Position numbers and translations under genes: made by a program. Below are positions 35,712 to 44,962 of a DNA stretch of 64,000 bases, piece after piece (position 1 is the first letter of the stretch; each line of letters starts with the position of its first letter). The DNA is from Chryseobacterium paridis (GTDB lineage: Bacteria; Bacteroidota; Bacteroidia; Flavobacteriales; Weeksellaceae), in assembly GCF_016595215.1 (NCBI RefSeq), contig NZ_JAENHK010000010.1:682001-746000 (forward strand). Reading direction: 5' to 3'. The notes under the pieces are model-generated. The model saw only the letters and a program-made list of their open reading frames with translations, did no database searches and was not told where the DNA came from.

Positions 35712-36788
35712 ATGTGGAATAAAAACAGAATAACAGATATTTTGGGTATAGAATATCCAATATGGCAAGGTCCTTTTGGTGGTGGTTTATCTACTGTAGA
35801 ATTGACGTCTGCCGTTAGTAATATGGGTGGATTAGGTGGTTTTGGAGCCTATACATTGAGTCCACAAGAGATCTATGATACCGACCAGAAGATCAGGTCT
35901 AAGACTGCCAATCCCTATAATCTTAATCTTTGGGTTTCTGATACAGACTATATAAGTCAGGAAGATACCGAAAGACGATATAAAAAAGCATCAGAAATAT
36001 TCAAACCATATTTTGATAGACTGAATATTGAAATTCCGGATCTTCCACCTTCTTTTAAATCCAGGTTTCAGAACCAGTTGCAGGCTGTTCTGGATATCAA
36101 ACCCAAAGTTTTTAGTTTTATGTTTGGGGTACTGGACGATGATATTGTAGAACAATGTCATAAAAGAGGAATTTTACTTGCGGGGAATGCCACAACATTA
36201 GATGAAGCTATTGCTTTAGAAAACATTGGCGTAGATTTTATTGTGGCCTCAGGGTTTGAAAGTGGTGGCCACCGGCCTTCTTTTCTGGACAAAGCTGAGT
36301 TTTCAACTACGGGAACTTTCGTTTTAATCCAACTTATTAAAGATAAAGTAAAAATACCTGTCATTGCAGCGGGTGGAATTGCGACAGGAAATGGAATTGC
36401 TGCTGCACTTACATTAGGTGCGGAAGCAGCGCAGATCGGAACTGCTTTTCTGGCTTGTGAAGAATCCGGAGCTTTGGATATTCATAGAGAAGCCCTTTTT
36501 TCTGAGGCATCCAAAAGTACAAGGCTGTCAAGAGCTTATACCGGAAGATTAGGCAGAGGAATTACTACAGAAATTTTAAAAGATCTTTCTGAAAAAACAA
36601 TTCCCCACTTACCTTTTCCATTGCATACTACTTTTATGTCACCCTTACGGAAAGCTGCTATAGAACAAGGGAAAAATGAAATGGTATTTTTCTGGAGCGG
36701 GCAGATTGCCCCTATTTTAAAACATAAAAATGCATCGGTTCTGATGGAAAATTTGATTACTGAAACATCGAAAACATTTAAGGAATGA
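35712..36788 (+). CDS. Nitronate monooxygenase (2-nitropropane dioxygenase family)
   Basis: 358-residue FMN-dependent TIM barrel. Motifs: YPIWQGPFGGGLSTVELTSAVSNMGGLGGFG (N-terminal), FIVASGFESGGHRPSF with the catalytic His/Gly-Gly region, and PVIAAGGIATGNGIAAALTLGAEAAQIGTAF (flavin phosphate binding). Oxidises alkyl nitronates such as propionate-3-nitronate. Last gene of the run that begins at the YceI gene. Confidence 0.9.
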   Translation: MWNKNRITDILGIEYPIWQGPFGGGLSTVELTSAVSNMGGLGGFGAYTLSPQEIYDTDQKIRSKTANPYNLNLWVSDTDYISQEDTERRYKKASEIFKPYFDRLNIEIPDLPPSFKSRFQNQLQAVLDIKPKVFSFMFGVLDDDIVEQCHKRGILLAGNATTLDEAIALENIGVDFIVASGFESGGHRPSFLDKAEFSTTGTFVLIQLIKDKVKIPVIAAGGIATGNGIAAALTLGAEAAQIGTAFLACEESGALDIHREALFSEASKSTRLSRAYTGRLGRGITTEILKDLSEKTIPHLPFPLHTTFMSPLRKAAIEQGKNEMVFFWSGQIAPILKHKNASVLMENLITETSKTFKE

Positions 36789-36835
36789 ATGACAGATGGG
36801 TTATAAAATGAGTGAAACCTGTGTGAGATAATTTT

Positions 36836-36890
36836 AACCACAAACCAAAGGTTCGACGTAGTCAAAAGTCACAAAAGTTTTTTAACACTT
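36836..36890. repeat. 55-nt intergenic repeat, right (inverted) copy
   Basis: Inverse of the copy at 29997-30051, about 91% identical by eye. Together they flank the HxlR-to-nitronate monooxygenase block in opposite orientation. Confidence 0.85.
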
Positions 36891-36968
36891 AAGCTATTTT
36901 AAGTTTTATACCTACTGCTTCATAAGAACACATAAGTTTTAAAAAATCAAAGATTTTTATATTCTGTG

Positions 36969-36993
36969 AGCTTCATCGGTGAAGCTAATTTTT
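36969..36993 (+). terminator. Hairpin terminator
   Basis: AGCTTCA-TCGG-TGAAGCT, 7-bp stem with tetraloop, then AATTTTTG. Lies 180 nt beyond the nitronate monooxygenase gene inside repeat-rich sequence. Confidence 0.6.
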
Positions 36994-37197
36994 GCAACTA
37001 AAATAATACATTATGGCTGATAGATCTTTACGATAAAAAAGAATATCTGCTCCATCTTCTCAATTCACAAGTACGAATAAATACAACTAATCCTCAAGCT
37101 TATAAAACTCTAACTCTCATTGTTACAGTATTAATCAAAACTCAGTAAAAAGAGTAAAACATCTATGAATACAGTATTTTTTAACAATTGATTCACA

Positions 37198-37225
37198 TAA
37201 AAAAGAGCAAAAAGCCTTATCTTTG
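37198..37225 (+). promoter_or_regulatory. Bacteroidota promoter before the small ORF
   Basis: TTG (37198-37200), 17 nt, then TATCTTTG (37218-37225): the best full match in the window to TTG-N17-TAnnTTTG. The start site would fall about 37230, at or just before the ATG at 37232. Confidence 0.75.
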
Positions 37226-37231
37226 TACTCT

Positions 37232-37594
37232 ATGCTGAAGTGGATTTCTATATTTTGTTCTATAACGTACGTACTTGCGACAACCAATATGGCTGAAGTA
37301 CTGAAGGCTCCGGTCTTTATAGAACACCTTATGGAGTATGAAGGCAACTGTGTAGAATTTCTGGTGGAACATTATGACAATCATAAAAAAGACCAGGATT
37401 GGGATACCGATCAAAAGTTACCTTTTATCAATCCGCCTATTGTGCTTATGGTCTACGCACAGCTTCCGGAAACTATTTTTCACATTGAAAAAATAAAAGA
37501 GTTTTCGATTCCACAAAAGAACACCATTTATAAGGAAAAAGACTTTTCCGGACTTTATCTTTCCCGTATTTTTCAGCCTCCACGACTTTCATAA
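37232..37594 (+). CDS. Small hypothetical protein before the RND-TolC fusion
   Basis: 120-residue product from ATG 37232 (the TTG at 37223 is less likely because it lies within the -7 element). It starts with a hydrophobic segment (MLKWISIFCSITYVLATTNM), so it may be exported or membrane-anchored, and contains LKAPVFIEHLMEYEGNCVEFLVEHYDNH. I do not recognise the family. It sits 83 nt upstream of the heavy-metal pump gene, and likely accompanies that system. Confidence 0.6.
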   Translation: MLKWISIFCSITYVLATTNMAEVLKAPVFIEHLMEYEGNCVEFLVEHYDNHKKDQDWDTDQKLPFINPPIVLMVYAQLPETIFHIEKIKEFSIPQKNTIYKEKDFSGLYLSRIFQPPRLS

Positions 37595-37677
37595 TTGATT
37601 TTACATAAAATACTTATGCTTTAAAATTCTATTTAAAGCAATCCAATCTTGTTGTTTATCTATTAATCAATTATTTC

Positions 37678-40600
37678 ATGTTAAATAAAATTATTGAGTT
37701 TTCTGTAAAGAATAAACTCATTATCGCCCTTTTTACCCTAGGGCTGATCCTCCTTGGAATCTATGAGACCACAAAACTTCCTATTGATGCCCAGCCGGAT
37801 ATTACCAATAATCAGGTTCAGGTAATTACTGTTGCGCCATCCTATGGAGCTGCTGATATTGAGCGTCTGGTAACGTTTCCTATTGAGCAGGCTACCAGTA
37901 ATATCAGTGGCATTACTGAGCTTCGTAGTTTTTCACGTTTCGGTTTATCACTTGTAACGGTAGTTTTTAATGATGATACAAATGTGTATTGGGCACGCCA
38001 GCAAGTACAGGAACGACTGCAGATCGTTCAGGAAAACATCCCTGAAGGGATTGGCAAACCCGAATTGGGTCCTATTTCAAGTGGATTGGGAGAAATCTTT
38101 CAATATGTGGTAAGGGCAAAGAAAGGGTATGAAAATATCTACGATGAGACAGAACTCAGAACCATTCAGGACTGGGTGATTCGCCGTCAGCTATTGGGAA
38201 CCAAAGGAGTGGCTGATGTAAGTAGTTTTGGGGGAAAATTAAAACAGTATGAAATCGCCATCAACCCCAATCAGCTACAGGCATTTGATATCAATATCAA
38301 CGATGTTTTTGATGCCCTGGAAAAGAACAATCAAAATACGGGTGGCGCTTATATTGAAAAGAAAGAGACGGTACTGTTTATTAGAAGCGAAGGGCTTTTA
38401 GGAAACGCAGAAGACATTGGAAATATTCAGGTTTCAAATACAAAAGAAGATATTCCTGTTCACATTAAGGATGTTGCCAATGTTAAAATTGGATATGCTA
38501 CCAGATACGGTGCTATGACCTATAATGATACAGGAGAAGTATCAGGAGCTATTGTATTAATGCTAAAAGGTGAAAATGCCAATGAAGTTATCGGAAATAT
38601 TAAACAGCGTCTTGAAAAAATTCAGGAAACATTGCCGGAAGGGGTAGTTCTTGAACCTTTTCTCGATCGGGCTAAAATGGTTAATAACACCATCAGTACT
38701 GTAAAAACCAACCTGATGGAAGGAGCCCTGATTGTTGTTTTCATTCTTGTTCTCTTTTTAGGAAATTTCCGGGCTGGTTTACTGGTAGCTTCCGTTATTC
38801 CTTTGGCAATGCTTTTTGCTATAATTATGATGAATCTTTTCGGAGTGGGAGGAAATCTGATGAGCCTTGGAGCCCTGGATTTTGGATTAATTGTGGATGG
38901 TGCCGTTATTATTGTAGAGGCCGTATTGCATCAGCTCGCTCATAAAAAACATTTCGGAAAAGATAATATGCTGAGCCAAAAAGAAATGGATGGCCAGGTT
39001 TCAGATTCTGCAACAAAAATGGTGAACAGTGCGGTTTTTGGGCAGATCATTATCCTGATCGTTTACCTTCCTATTTTCACACTACAAGGTATTGAAGGGA
39101 AAATGTTTAAGCCCATGGCTCAGACAGTGGCATTTGCCTTAATAGGAGCCTTTTTACTTTCGCTTACCTACATTCCTATGATGAGCTCACTGGTACTCAG
39201 CAGAAAGAAAAAGGTTAAAGATAATATTTCTGATAAAGTAATGACCAGAGTAGAAATTGGTCATCAAAAATTATTAATGAAGGCGCTTAAGTATAGAAGA
39301 ACAATTATACTCACGGTACTTGTTCTTTTTGCCGGAGCGGTTTTTACTCTTTCCAGAATGGGTGGCGAATTTATTCCATCATTAGAAGAGGGCGACTTCG
39401 CTGTTGAAATGCGTATCCTTCAGGGAAGTAATATCAATGAAACTAAAAAAGCAACCACACAAGCTGCCCATATTCTTTTAACACAATTCCCGGAGGTACA
39501 AAAAGTAGTTACTAAAATCGGAAGTGCTGAGATCCCGACAGAGCCTATGCCAATGGATGCCGGAGATATGATCATTGTTCTGAAGCCCAAAAAAGAATGG
39601 ACATCAGCGCACTCATTCCCTGAACTTTCAGCGAAAATGAGCAAAGCATTGAAAGTGATTCCCGGATTAACTACCGGATTCCAATTTCCGGTACAAATGC
39701 GTTTTAATGAATTAATGACCGGGGCAAGACAGGATGTGGTCTGTAAAATTTATGGTGAAAACCTGGATAGCCTGGCAGTATATGCTAAAAAATTGGGTGG
39801 AATCATCAATACCGTAAAAGGAGCTCAGGATCTGTATCTAGAACCTGTTGTTGGAGCCCCACAGGTCGTAATCGATTATAATCGCGCTGAGCTTTCGCGT
39901 TATAATATTTCCGTGAAAGAAATCAACCAGGTTATTAATATGGCTTTTGCAGGACAGACTGCAGGTGTTTTGTATGAAGGAGAACGAAAATTTGATGTCG
40001 TGGTTAGAATGGATAATGAACATAAAAAAGATATTACAAGCATCCGAAACCTTTTAGTTCCGACGGCTACCGGGGAACAGATTCCATTGCATCAATTGGC
40101 AAAAATAGATTTGAAAAGCAGCCCCAATCAAATCCAGAGAGAAGACACCAAAAGAAGAATTGTGGTAGGTTTCAATGTTCGTGGAAGGGATGTTCAAAGT
40201 ATTGTAGAAGAACTTCAAAAAAAGGCAGATAAAGAATTAAAATTATCGTCAGGCTATACAATTTCTTATGGCGGAGCCTTTGAGAATTTAAATGAAGCTA
40301 AAGCAAGATTAGGGGTTGCCGTTCCTATTTCATTAGTCATGATCTTCTTATTGCTTTTCTTTGCTTTTGGCTCTGTAAAACATAGTTTACTGATCTACAC
40401 AGCCATTCCATTATCAGCCATTGGAGGGATCTACTTTTTAGCATTGAGAGGAATGCCTTTCAGCATCAGCGCAGGCGTTGGATTTATCGCTTTATTCGGG
40501 GTAGCTGTACTTAACGGAATTGTTTTGATATCAGAGTTTAACCGATTGAAAAAGAATGGCATCACCAATACCAGCAGAATTGTTTTAATGGGAACACGGA

Positions 40601-42015
40601 TAAGACTCCGTCCTGTTTTAATGACCGCTTTTGTAGCTTCTTTAGGGTTTTTACCCATGGCATTAAGCAGCGGAGCCGGTGCGGAAGTACAAAGGCCTTT
40701 GGCTACCGTTGTGATCGGAGGTCTTATGCTGGCCACTCTTTTAACCTTATTTGTCTTACCTATTTTGTATGTCTTATTTGAACGAATCAATAAAAATAAA
40801 ATGAAATTTTCTAAAAAAAGAAACTTTAAAAAGTTAACCATATTATTACTATTCATTTCCTTTGGAAGCCTTCATGCTCAGGAAAGCATTACACTTGATC
40901 AGGCATTAGAAATAGCTTTCCAACAAAATGGAACTTTTAAAAATTCAAAATTGATTTCCGATTATCAGGAAAAGTTAAAATCCAGCTATCTGGATATCCC
41001 TCAGTTAGAAGTTGCCGGAGGATTTGGCCAGATCCAGGGGGAGGAAACTGATAATTCAATATCTGTATCTCAGCGATTCAGTTTTCCGACCGTTTACTCC
41101 AAAAGAAAACAAATGCTGGAAGCAGAATGGTCATCAAGCGTGATCAATCAGCAACTTACCAAAACGCAACTTACCAAAGAAGTATCGGAAGTCTTTTATC
41201 GTATTATAATCCTTCAGAAAAAGAAACAGATACTCGAATACATCAGCCAGCTATACAGCAGTTTTGCAGATAAAGCAAGCTTGCGGTTAAAAAAAGGAGA
41301 GGCTAATATCCTGGAAGAATCAACCGCTGAGATCCAGAGAGAACAAGCTCAGGTACAACTGAATATACTTGAAAATGATCTGAATATTTCGCAACTTCAG
41401 TTACAGGTATTACTCCAGTCTGATAAACTTTATCAGCCGGTTACCGATCAGCCTATTCTCAATGTTAATCTTCAGATCTCAGAAGATATTATTAAACATC
41501 ATCCTCAGCTACAGTACTTGAATCAGCAGATTAAAGTTAATGAAGCAGAGGCTCAGCTGGAAAAAAGCAAGCTTCTGCCAGATCTCCTTGTGGGATATAC
41601 CAACCAGAGTATGAAAAACATCAATAATAATCGTTTTAATTCGGTACAAATTGGTGTTGGAATCCCTTTATTTACCAAAGGGCAACGGGCACTGGCCAAA
41701 GCATCTAAAGCTAAAGTAGCCATTGCTGAAAATGAATACCAGAGAAAGGAAATTGAATTCAAAAACAGATATGGACAGTTGGCTGATACCTATGCCAATC
41801 AGCTAACCATTATAAAAAATTACGAGCAAAAGCAATTACCTAAATCTGAAACAATTCTTAAAACAGCTCAAAAACAAATGGAAGTAGGAGAGATTGATTA
41901 CCTGAATTGGGTCATCCTGACCAACCAGGCTGTAAAAATAAAAGTCGATTATATAGAAAATATAGAAAGACTTAACCAAATAGGAGCAGAGCTCAATTTC
42001 TTAATTTCAAAATAA
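37678..42015 (+). CDS. CzcA-type RND pump fused to a TolC-type outer-membrane factor
   Basis: 1445-residue single reading frame. Residues 1 to about 1035 are a CzcA/CusA RND pump with the HME1 relay DFGxxxDGAxxxxE (D401, D407, E414). At residue 1042 an internal Met starts a signal-peptide-like segment (KKLTILLLFISFGSLHAQ), followed by a TolC/OEP domain to the end (QARV-like VKEVFYRIIILQKK, KGEANILEESTAEIQREQ). Both domains are complete, with no frameshift. Cytoplasmic C-terminus of the pump meets an export signal, so the product may be cut or retranslated from the internal start. Fusions of this type occur in Bacteroidota. Zn/Co/Cd export is the likely role. Confidence 0.92.
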   Translation: MLNKIIEFSVKNKLIIALFTLGLILLGIYETTKLPIDAQPDITNNQVQVITVAPSYGAADIERLVTFPIEQATSNISGITELRSFSRFGLSLVTVVFNDDTNVYWARQQVQERLQIVQENIPEGIGKPELGPISSGLGEIFQYVVRAKKGYENIYDETELRTIQDWVIRRQLLGTKGVADVSSFGGKLKQYEIAINPNQLQAFDININDVFDALEKNNQNTGGAYIEKKETVLFIRSEGLLGNAEDIGNIQVSNTKEDIPVHIKDVANVKIGYATRYGAMTYNDTGEVSGAIVLMLKGENANEVIGNIKQRLEKIQETLPEGVVLEPFLDRAKMVNNTISTVKTNLMEGALIVVFILVLFLGNFRAGLLVASVIPLAMLFAIIMMNLFGVGGNLMSLGALDFGLIVDGAVIIVEAVLHQLAHKKHFGKDNMLSQKEMDGQVSDSATKMVNSAVFGQIIILIVYLPIFTLQGIEGKMFKPMAQTVAFALIGAFLLSLTYIPMMSSLVLSRKKKVKDNISDKVMTRVEIGHQKLLMKALKYRRTIILTVLVLFAGAVFTLSRMGGEFIPSLEEGDFAVEMRILQGSNINETKKATTQAAHILLTQFPEVQKVVTKIGSAEIPTEPMPMDAGDMIIVLKPKKEWTSAHSFPELSAKMSKALKVIPGLTTGFQFPVQMRFNELMTGARQDVVCKIYGENLDSLAVYAKKLGGIINTVKGAQDLYLEPVVGAPQVVIDYNRAELSRYNISVKEINQVINMAFAGQTAGVLYEGERKFDVVVRMDNEHKKDITSIRNLLVPTATGEQIPLHQLAKIDLKSSPNQIQREDTKRRIVVGFNVRGRDVQSIVEELQKKADKELKLSSGYTISYGGAFENLNEAKARLGVAVPISLVMIFLLLFFAFGSVKHSLLIYTAIPLSAIGGIYFLALRGMPFSISAGVGFIALFGVAVLNGIVLISEFNRLKKNGITNTSRIVLMGTRIRLRPVLMTAFVASLGFLPMALSSGAGAEVQRPLATVVIGGLMLATLLTLFVLPILYVLFERINKNKMKFSKKRNFKKLTILLLFISFGSLHAQESITLDQALEIAFQQNGTFKNSKLISDYQEKLKSSYLDIPQLEVAGGFGQIQGEETDNSISVSQRFSFPTVYSKRKQMLEAEWSSSVINQQLTKTQLTKEVSEVFYRIIILQKKKQILEYISQLYSSFADKASLRLKKGEANILEESTAEIQREQAQVQLNILENDLNISQLQLQVLLQSDKLYQPVTDQPILNVNLQISEDIIKHHPQLQYLNQQIKVNEAEAQLEKSKLLPDLLVGYTNQSMKNINNNRFNSVQIGVGIPLFTKGQRALAKASKAKVAIAENEYQRKEIEFKNRYGQLADTYANQLTIIKNYEQKQLPKSETILKTAQKQMEVGEIDYLNWVILTNQAVKIKVDYIENIERLNQIGAELNFLISK

Positions 42016-42022
42016 CGACACC

Positions 42023-43171
42023 ATGTACTTTAAAAAAGCATCCCTATATTTCTTTGCCACAACACTTCTTTTATCTTCATGTTCCGGAAAAAAAGAAGAG
42101 CCTACTGTTTATGAAAATAAAAAGCTGGCGGCAAAAGATCAAAACTCAGTTCAATTAACCGATCAGCAGATCAAAACTACCGGACTTACCACCACTATGA
42201 TCCAAAATAAAACAATGGAGAAAACAGTAAGGCTCAATGGTAAAGTAGAAATAGCTCCATCGCACATCAGTTCCCTTTCCAGCATTATGGGTGGGCATAT
42301 TAAATCTATTAATATCATCAATGGAAGCCATTTTAATAAAGGACAGGTATTAGCAGTGGTAGAAGACCCTCAGTTCATACAGCTTCAACAGGATTATCTT
42401 GTTACGAAAGCCCAGCTGGAATCCGCAAGACTGAATCTCAACCGTCAGAAAGATCTTAATACCAGTAAAGCAAGCAGTGACAAAACATTGCAAACAGCAC
42501 AAGCTGATTATTCTACGTTGAATGCTACTTTAAAAGGATTGGAAGAGAAATTAAGAATCATTGGAATCAATACAAAGAATCTAAATTCAGGAAACATAAG
42601 AAGCAGAATCAGTATCCATGCTCCTTTCAGCGGCTTTGTCAGTAAAATTTCTGTCAATAACGGGCAGTACATTAATCCTTCAGACACTTTATTTGAGCTG
42701 ATCGATCCTGCAGGCTTATTGTTAGAATTAAAAGTATTTGAAAATGATGTGAACGATGTAAAAATAGGGCAGGAGATCCGTGTATATAACAATCAGAATC
42801 CAGATCAAAAATACCCTGCCAAAATCGTAAGTATGGTTCCTAATATAGAAAGTGGTGGATCTTCTATTGCTGTCGCTAAACTATCTGGCTCTAATCCTGA
42901 GTTTATCAGAGGAATGTATATTAATTCAGAGGTAAGCATCAGCGGAAGAAATACGTTGGGACTCCCTAATGAATCTGTTGTATCTTTTGAAAATAAGAAT
43001 TATATATTTGAAGATGTGGGAAACCATCATTATAAAATGATTCCGATTATCACAGGCATTTCAGATGATCAGTTTACAGAAGTATTGAAAGCAGATTTCA
43101 TAAAGGACAAAAAAATTGTCCAGAAAGGAGCTTATGATCTTTTAATGATCCTTAAAAATAAAGCTGAATAA
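42023..43171 (+). CDS. RND efflux periplasmic adaptor, CusB/CzcB-like
   Basis: 382-residue lipoprotein (lipobox LLLSSC) with lipoyl and helical hairpin regions (LNGKVEIAPSHISSLSSIMGGHIKSINIINGSHFNKGQ; IHAPFSGFVSKISVNNGQYI). Starts 7 nt after the fused pump gene, so the adaptor partners that protein. A strong terminator follows. Confidence 0.92.
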   Translation: MYFKKASLYFFATTLLLSSCSGKKEEPTVYENKKLAAKDQNSVQLTDQQIKTTGLTTTMIQNKTMEKTVRLNGKVEIAPSHISSLSSIMGGHIKSINIINGSHFNKGQVLAVVEDPQFIQLQQDYLVTKAQLESARLNLNRQKDLNTSKASSDKTLQTAQADYSTLNATLKGLEEKLRIIGINTKNLNSGNIRSRISIHAPFSGFVSKISVNNGQYINPSDTLFELIDPAGLLLELKVFENDVNDVKIGQEIRVYNNQNPDQKYPAKIVSMVPNIESGGSSIAVAKLSGSNPEFIRGMYINSEVSISGRNTLGLPNESVVSFENKNYIFEDVGNHHYKMIPIITGISDDQFTEVLKADFIKDKKIVQKGAYDLLMILKNKAE

Positions 43172-43180
43172 AGATAATCT

Positions 43181-43212
43181 AAAAAACCGCTCCACTGGGT
43201 GAGCGGTTTTTT
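43181..43212 (+). terminator. Hairpin terminator after the RND adaptor
   Basis: AAAAAACCGCTC (43181-43192), 8-nt loop, GAGCGGTTTTTT (43201-43212). Classic intrinsic terminator. Confidence 0.92.
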
Positions 43213-43226
43213 TATATTTCTTCAAA

Positions 43227-43250
43227 TTAATATACCGATTGGTATATTAA
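43227..43250. promoter_or_regulatory. TetR-type operator 1 with promoter
   Basis: TTAATATACC-GATT-GGTATATTAA: perfect 10-bp arms with a 4-nt centre. TATCTTTG at 43256-43263 just downstream fits the -7 element, with the TTG at 43239-43241 in the operator. The same core recurs at 43337-43360 with the centre reversed. Confidence 0.8.
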
Positions 43251-43280
43251 TTTTATATCTTTGTTGTCTCAAAATTTAGT

Positions 43281-43313
43281 ATGCCTATAAGCAATCGAAA
43301 GGACGTGCTATGA
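43281..43313 (+). pseudogene. 10-codon ORF resembling a TetR N-terminus
   Basis: Reads MPISNRKDVL and stops. It lies 18 nt after the -7 element of operator 1 and has the look of a TetR/AcrR start (basic arm before the first helix). A truncated regulator or a leader peptide are both possible. Confidence 0.35.
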
Positions 43314-43336
43314 ATTGGTTACATTTTTTTTGATTT

Positions 43337-43360
43337 AAAATATACCAATCGGTATATTTT
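43337..43360. promoter_or_regulatory. TetR-type operator 2
   Basis: AAAATATACC-AATC-GGTATATTTT: perfect 10-bp arms, 4-nt centre, 26 nt before the exporter ATG. The conserved core with operator 1 is ATATACC-N4-GGTATAT. Confidence 0.85.
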
Positions 43361-43385
43361 ATTAAAGTTAATAAAGATTAATAAA

Positions 43386-44927
43386 ATGAAAAGAATCATT
43401 CTGATTATAACGGTAATCTCCGCAGCTATCATGGAACTGATAGATACTTCCATTGTCAATGTGGCTCTTAATTACATGAGTGGAAATTTAGGAGCAACCT
43501 TAGAAGATATTTCCTGGGTAGTCACAGCTTACGGGATCGCCAACGTAATCATCATTCCAATGACAAGCTTCCTTGTAAATAATCTGGGCAGGAGAAATTA
43601 TTACATTGGATCAATTATACTATTTACCTTCTGTTCCTTTATGTGTGGGAATTCAACCAATCTCTGGGAATTGGTCATGTTTCGGTTTCTTCAGGGGATT
43701 GGAGGTGGTGCCTTACTTTCTGTATCAGCAATGGTTGTGTATGAATGCTTTCCAAAAGAAAAACAAAATATAGCCAGTGCTTTATTTGGAATCGGAGTCT
43801 TTATAGGTCCAACTATTGGCCCGACACTGGGTGGATTCATTACGGATAATTTTTCGTGGAGATGGATCTTTTATATCAATATTCCTTTGGGTATTCTGGC
43901 TGCTATTTTATGTTTTAAATTATTACCAGAATCCCCGACAAGGCAAAAGGTCAAAAAGATTGATTGGCTAGGAATTATCCTGCTAATTATAGGAATTGGA
44001 TCATTACAAACGGTTTTGGAACGTGGTGAAACTGAAGATTGGTTCGCAACACGGTATATTATCTTTCTCACTGTTGCTGCTGTTTTATCTCTTGTTTTGT
44101 TTGTTCATAGGGAACTAACCATACCACATCCTGTCGTAAAACTATCCGTGCTTAAACATCCTTCTTTAAGTATTTCAGCTATCCTTACATTCATAACCGG
44201 AATTGGAATGTTTACCTCCATTTATCTTACACCGGTATTAGCACAACGTTTTTTAGGCTTTAATCCTGCACAGGCTGGACTTTTATTATTGCCAGGATCG
44301 ATCATCGCTGTATTTGCATTGATCATTACCGGTAAAGCTCTTCAAAAAGGAGTACCTCCAGCTTTGGTTGTATTACTTGGGTTCTGTTGTTTCATCTATT
44401 TTAACTGGTCCATGGCACAGGTAAACCTGGATGTATCATTTGCCACTATTTCCATTAATTTAATATTCAGGGCATTGGGAATGGCTTTACTGACGGTTCC
44501 ATTAGCATCACTGGCAGTATCTTCTTTAAAACCTGAAGATATGCCTCAGGGAACTGCCATTAACAATATGATGCGACAATTGGGAGGATCATTTGGGATA
44601 TCTATCATCAATACCTATATCGCAAGAAGGGTTGCACTTCATCGTACTGATCTTATTTCGAACCTTACTCCCGACAACAGATCAGTAATGGACAGGCTAC
44701 AAGCTTACACCTCGGTTTTTCAGAGTAAAGGATCCGGTCTTCCCGAAGCGCAACAAAAAGCAATAGCATTAATGGAAAAAATTGTAGTGAAACAGTCTTT
44801 CTTTTTAAGTTATATCGATGCGTATATGGTTATTGGTCTGGCATTTATATTTGTCTTACCTTTATTATTATTTTTTCTGAAGAGAAATAAGAATAAAAAA
44901 ATAGTGATCGTTTCAGCAGACCATTAA
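43386..44927 (+). CDS. EmrB/QacA-family (DHA2) MFS transporter
   Basis: 513 residues, 14 membrane segments. Motif D1 is MELIDTSIVNVALNYM (D20), and motif C GIGVFIGPTIGPTLGGFITDNFSWRWIFYINIP, both typical of EmrB. No EmrA-like adaptor is adjacent. Transcribed behind two TetR-type operators; the thiolase gene follows 35 nt downstream. Confidence 0.92.
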   Translation: MKRIILIITVISAAIMELIDTSIVNVALNYMSGNLGATLEDISWVVTAYGIANVIIIPMTSFLVNNLGRRNYYIGSIILFTFCSFMCGNSTNLWELVMFRFLQGIGGGALLSVSAMVVYECFPKEKQNIASALFGIGVFIGPTIGPTLGGFITDNFSWRWIFYINIPLGILAAILCFKLLPESPTRQKVKKIDWLGIILLIIGIGSLQTVLERGETEDWFATRYIIFLTVAAVLSLVLFVHRELTIPHPVVKLSVLKHPSLSISAILTFITGIGMFTSIYLTPVLAQRFLGFNPAQAGLLLLPGSIIAVFALIITGKALQKGVPPALVVLLGFCCFIYFNWSMAQVNLDVSFATISINLIFRALGMALLTVPLASLAVSSLKPEDMPQGTAINNMMRQLGGSFGISIINTYIARRVALHRTDLISNLTPDNRSVMDRLQAYTSVFQSKGSGLPEAQQKAIALMEKIVVKQSFFLSYIDAYMVIGLAFIFVLPLLLFFLKRNKNKKIVIVSADH

Positions 44928-44962
44928 AAATAAATCATATAAAATTTAATAAAATCAACATC

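Larger units (their letters stand above)
36789..37231. other. 443-nt gap with repeat and hairpin
   Basis: Contains the inverted repeat copy (36836-36890), a hairpin terminator (36969-36993) and AT-rich unique sequence. Nothing gene-like. Confidence 0.75.

Noticed and set aside
37678..40800. Copper/silver specificity (CusA) for the fused pump
   Set aside because: Helix 4 has the DFGxxxDGAxxxxE relay of the HME1 group rather than the CusA-type sequence.
40801..42015. TolC domain as a separate gene created by a missed stop or frameshift
   Set aside because: The frame is continuous and both domains are intact; such fusions are known in Bacteroidota, so I kept one CDS and noted the internal start.
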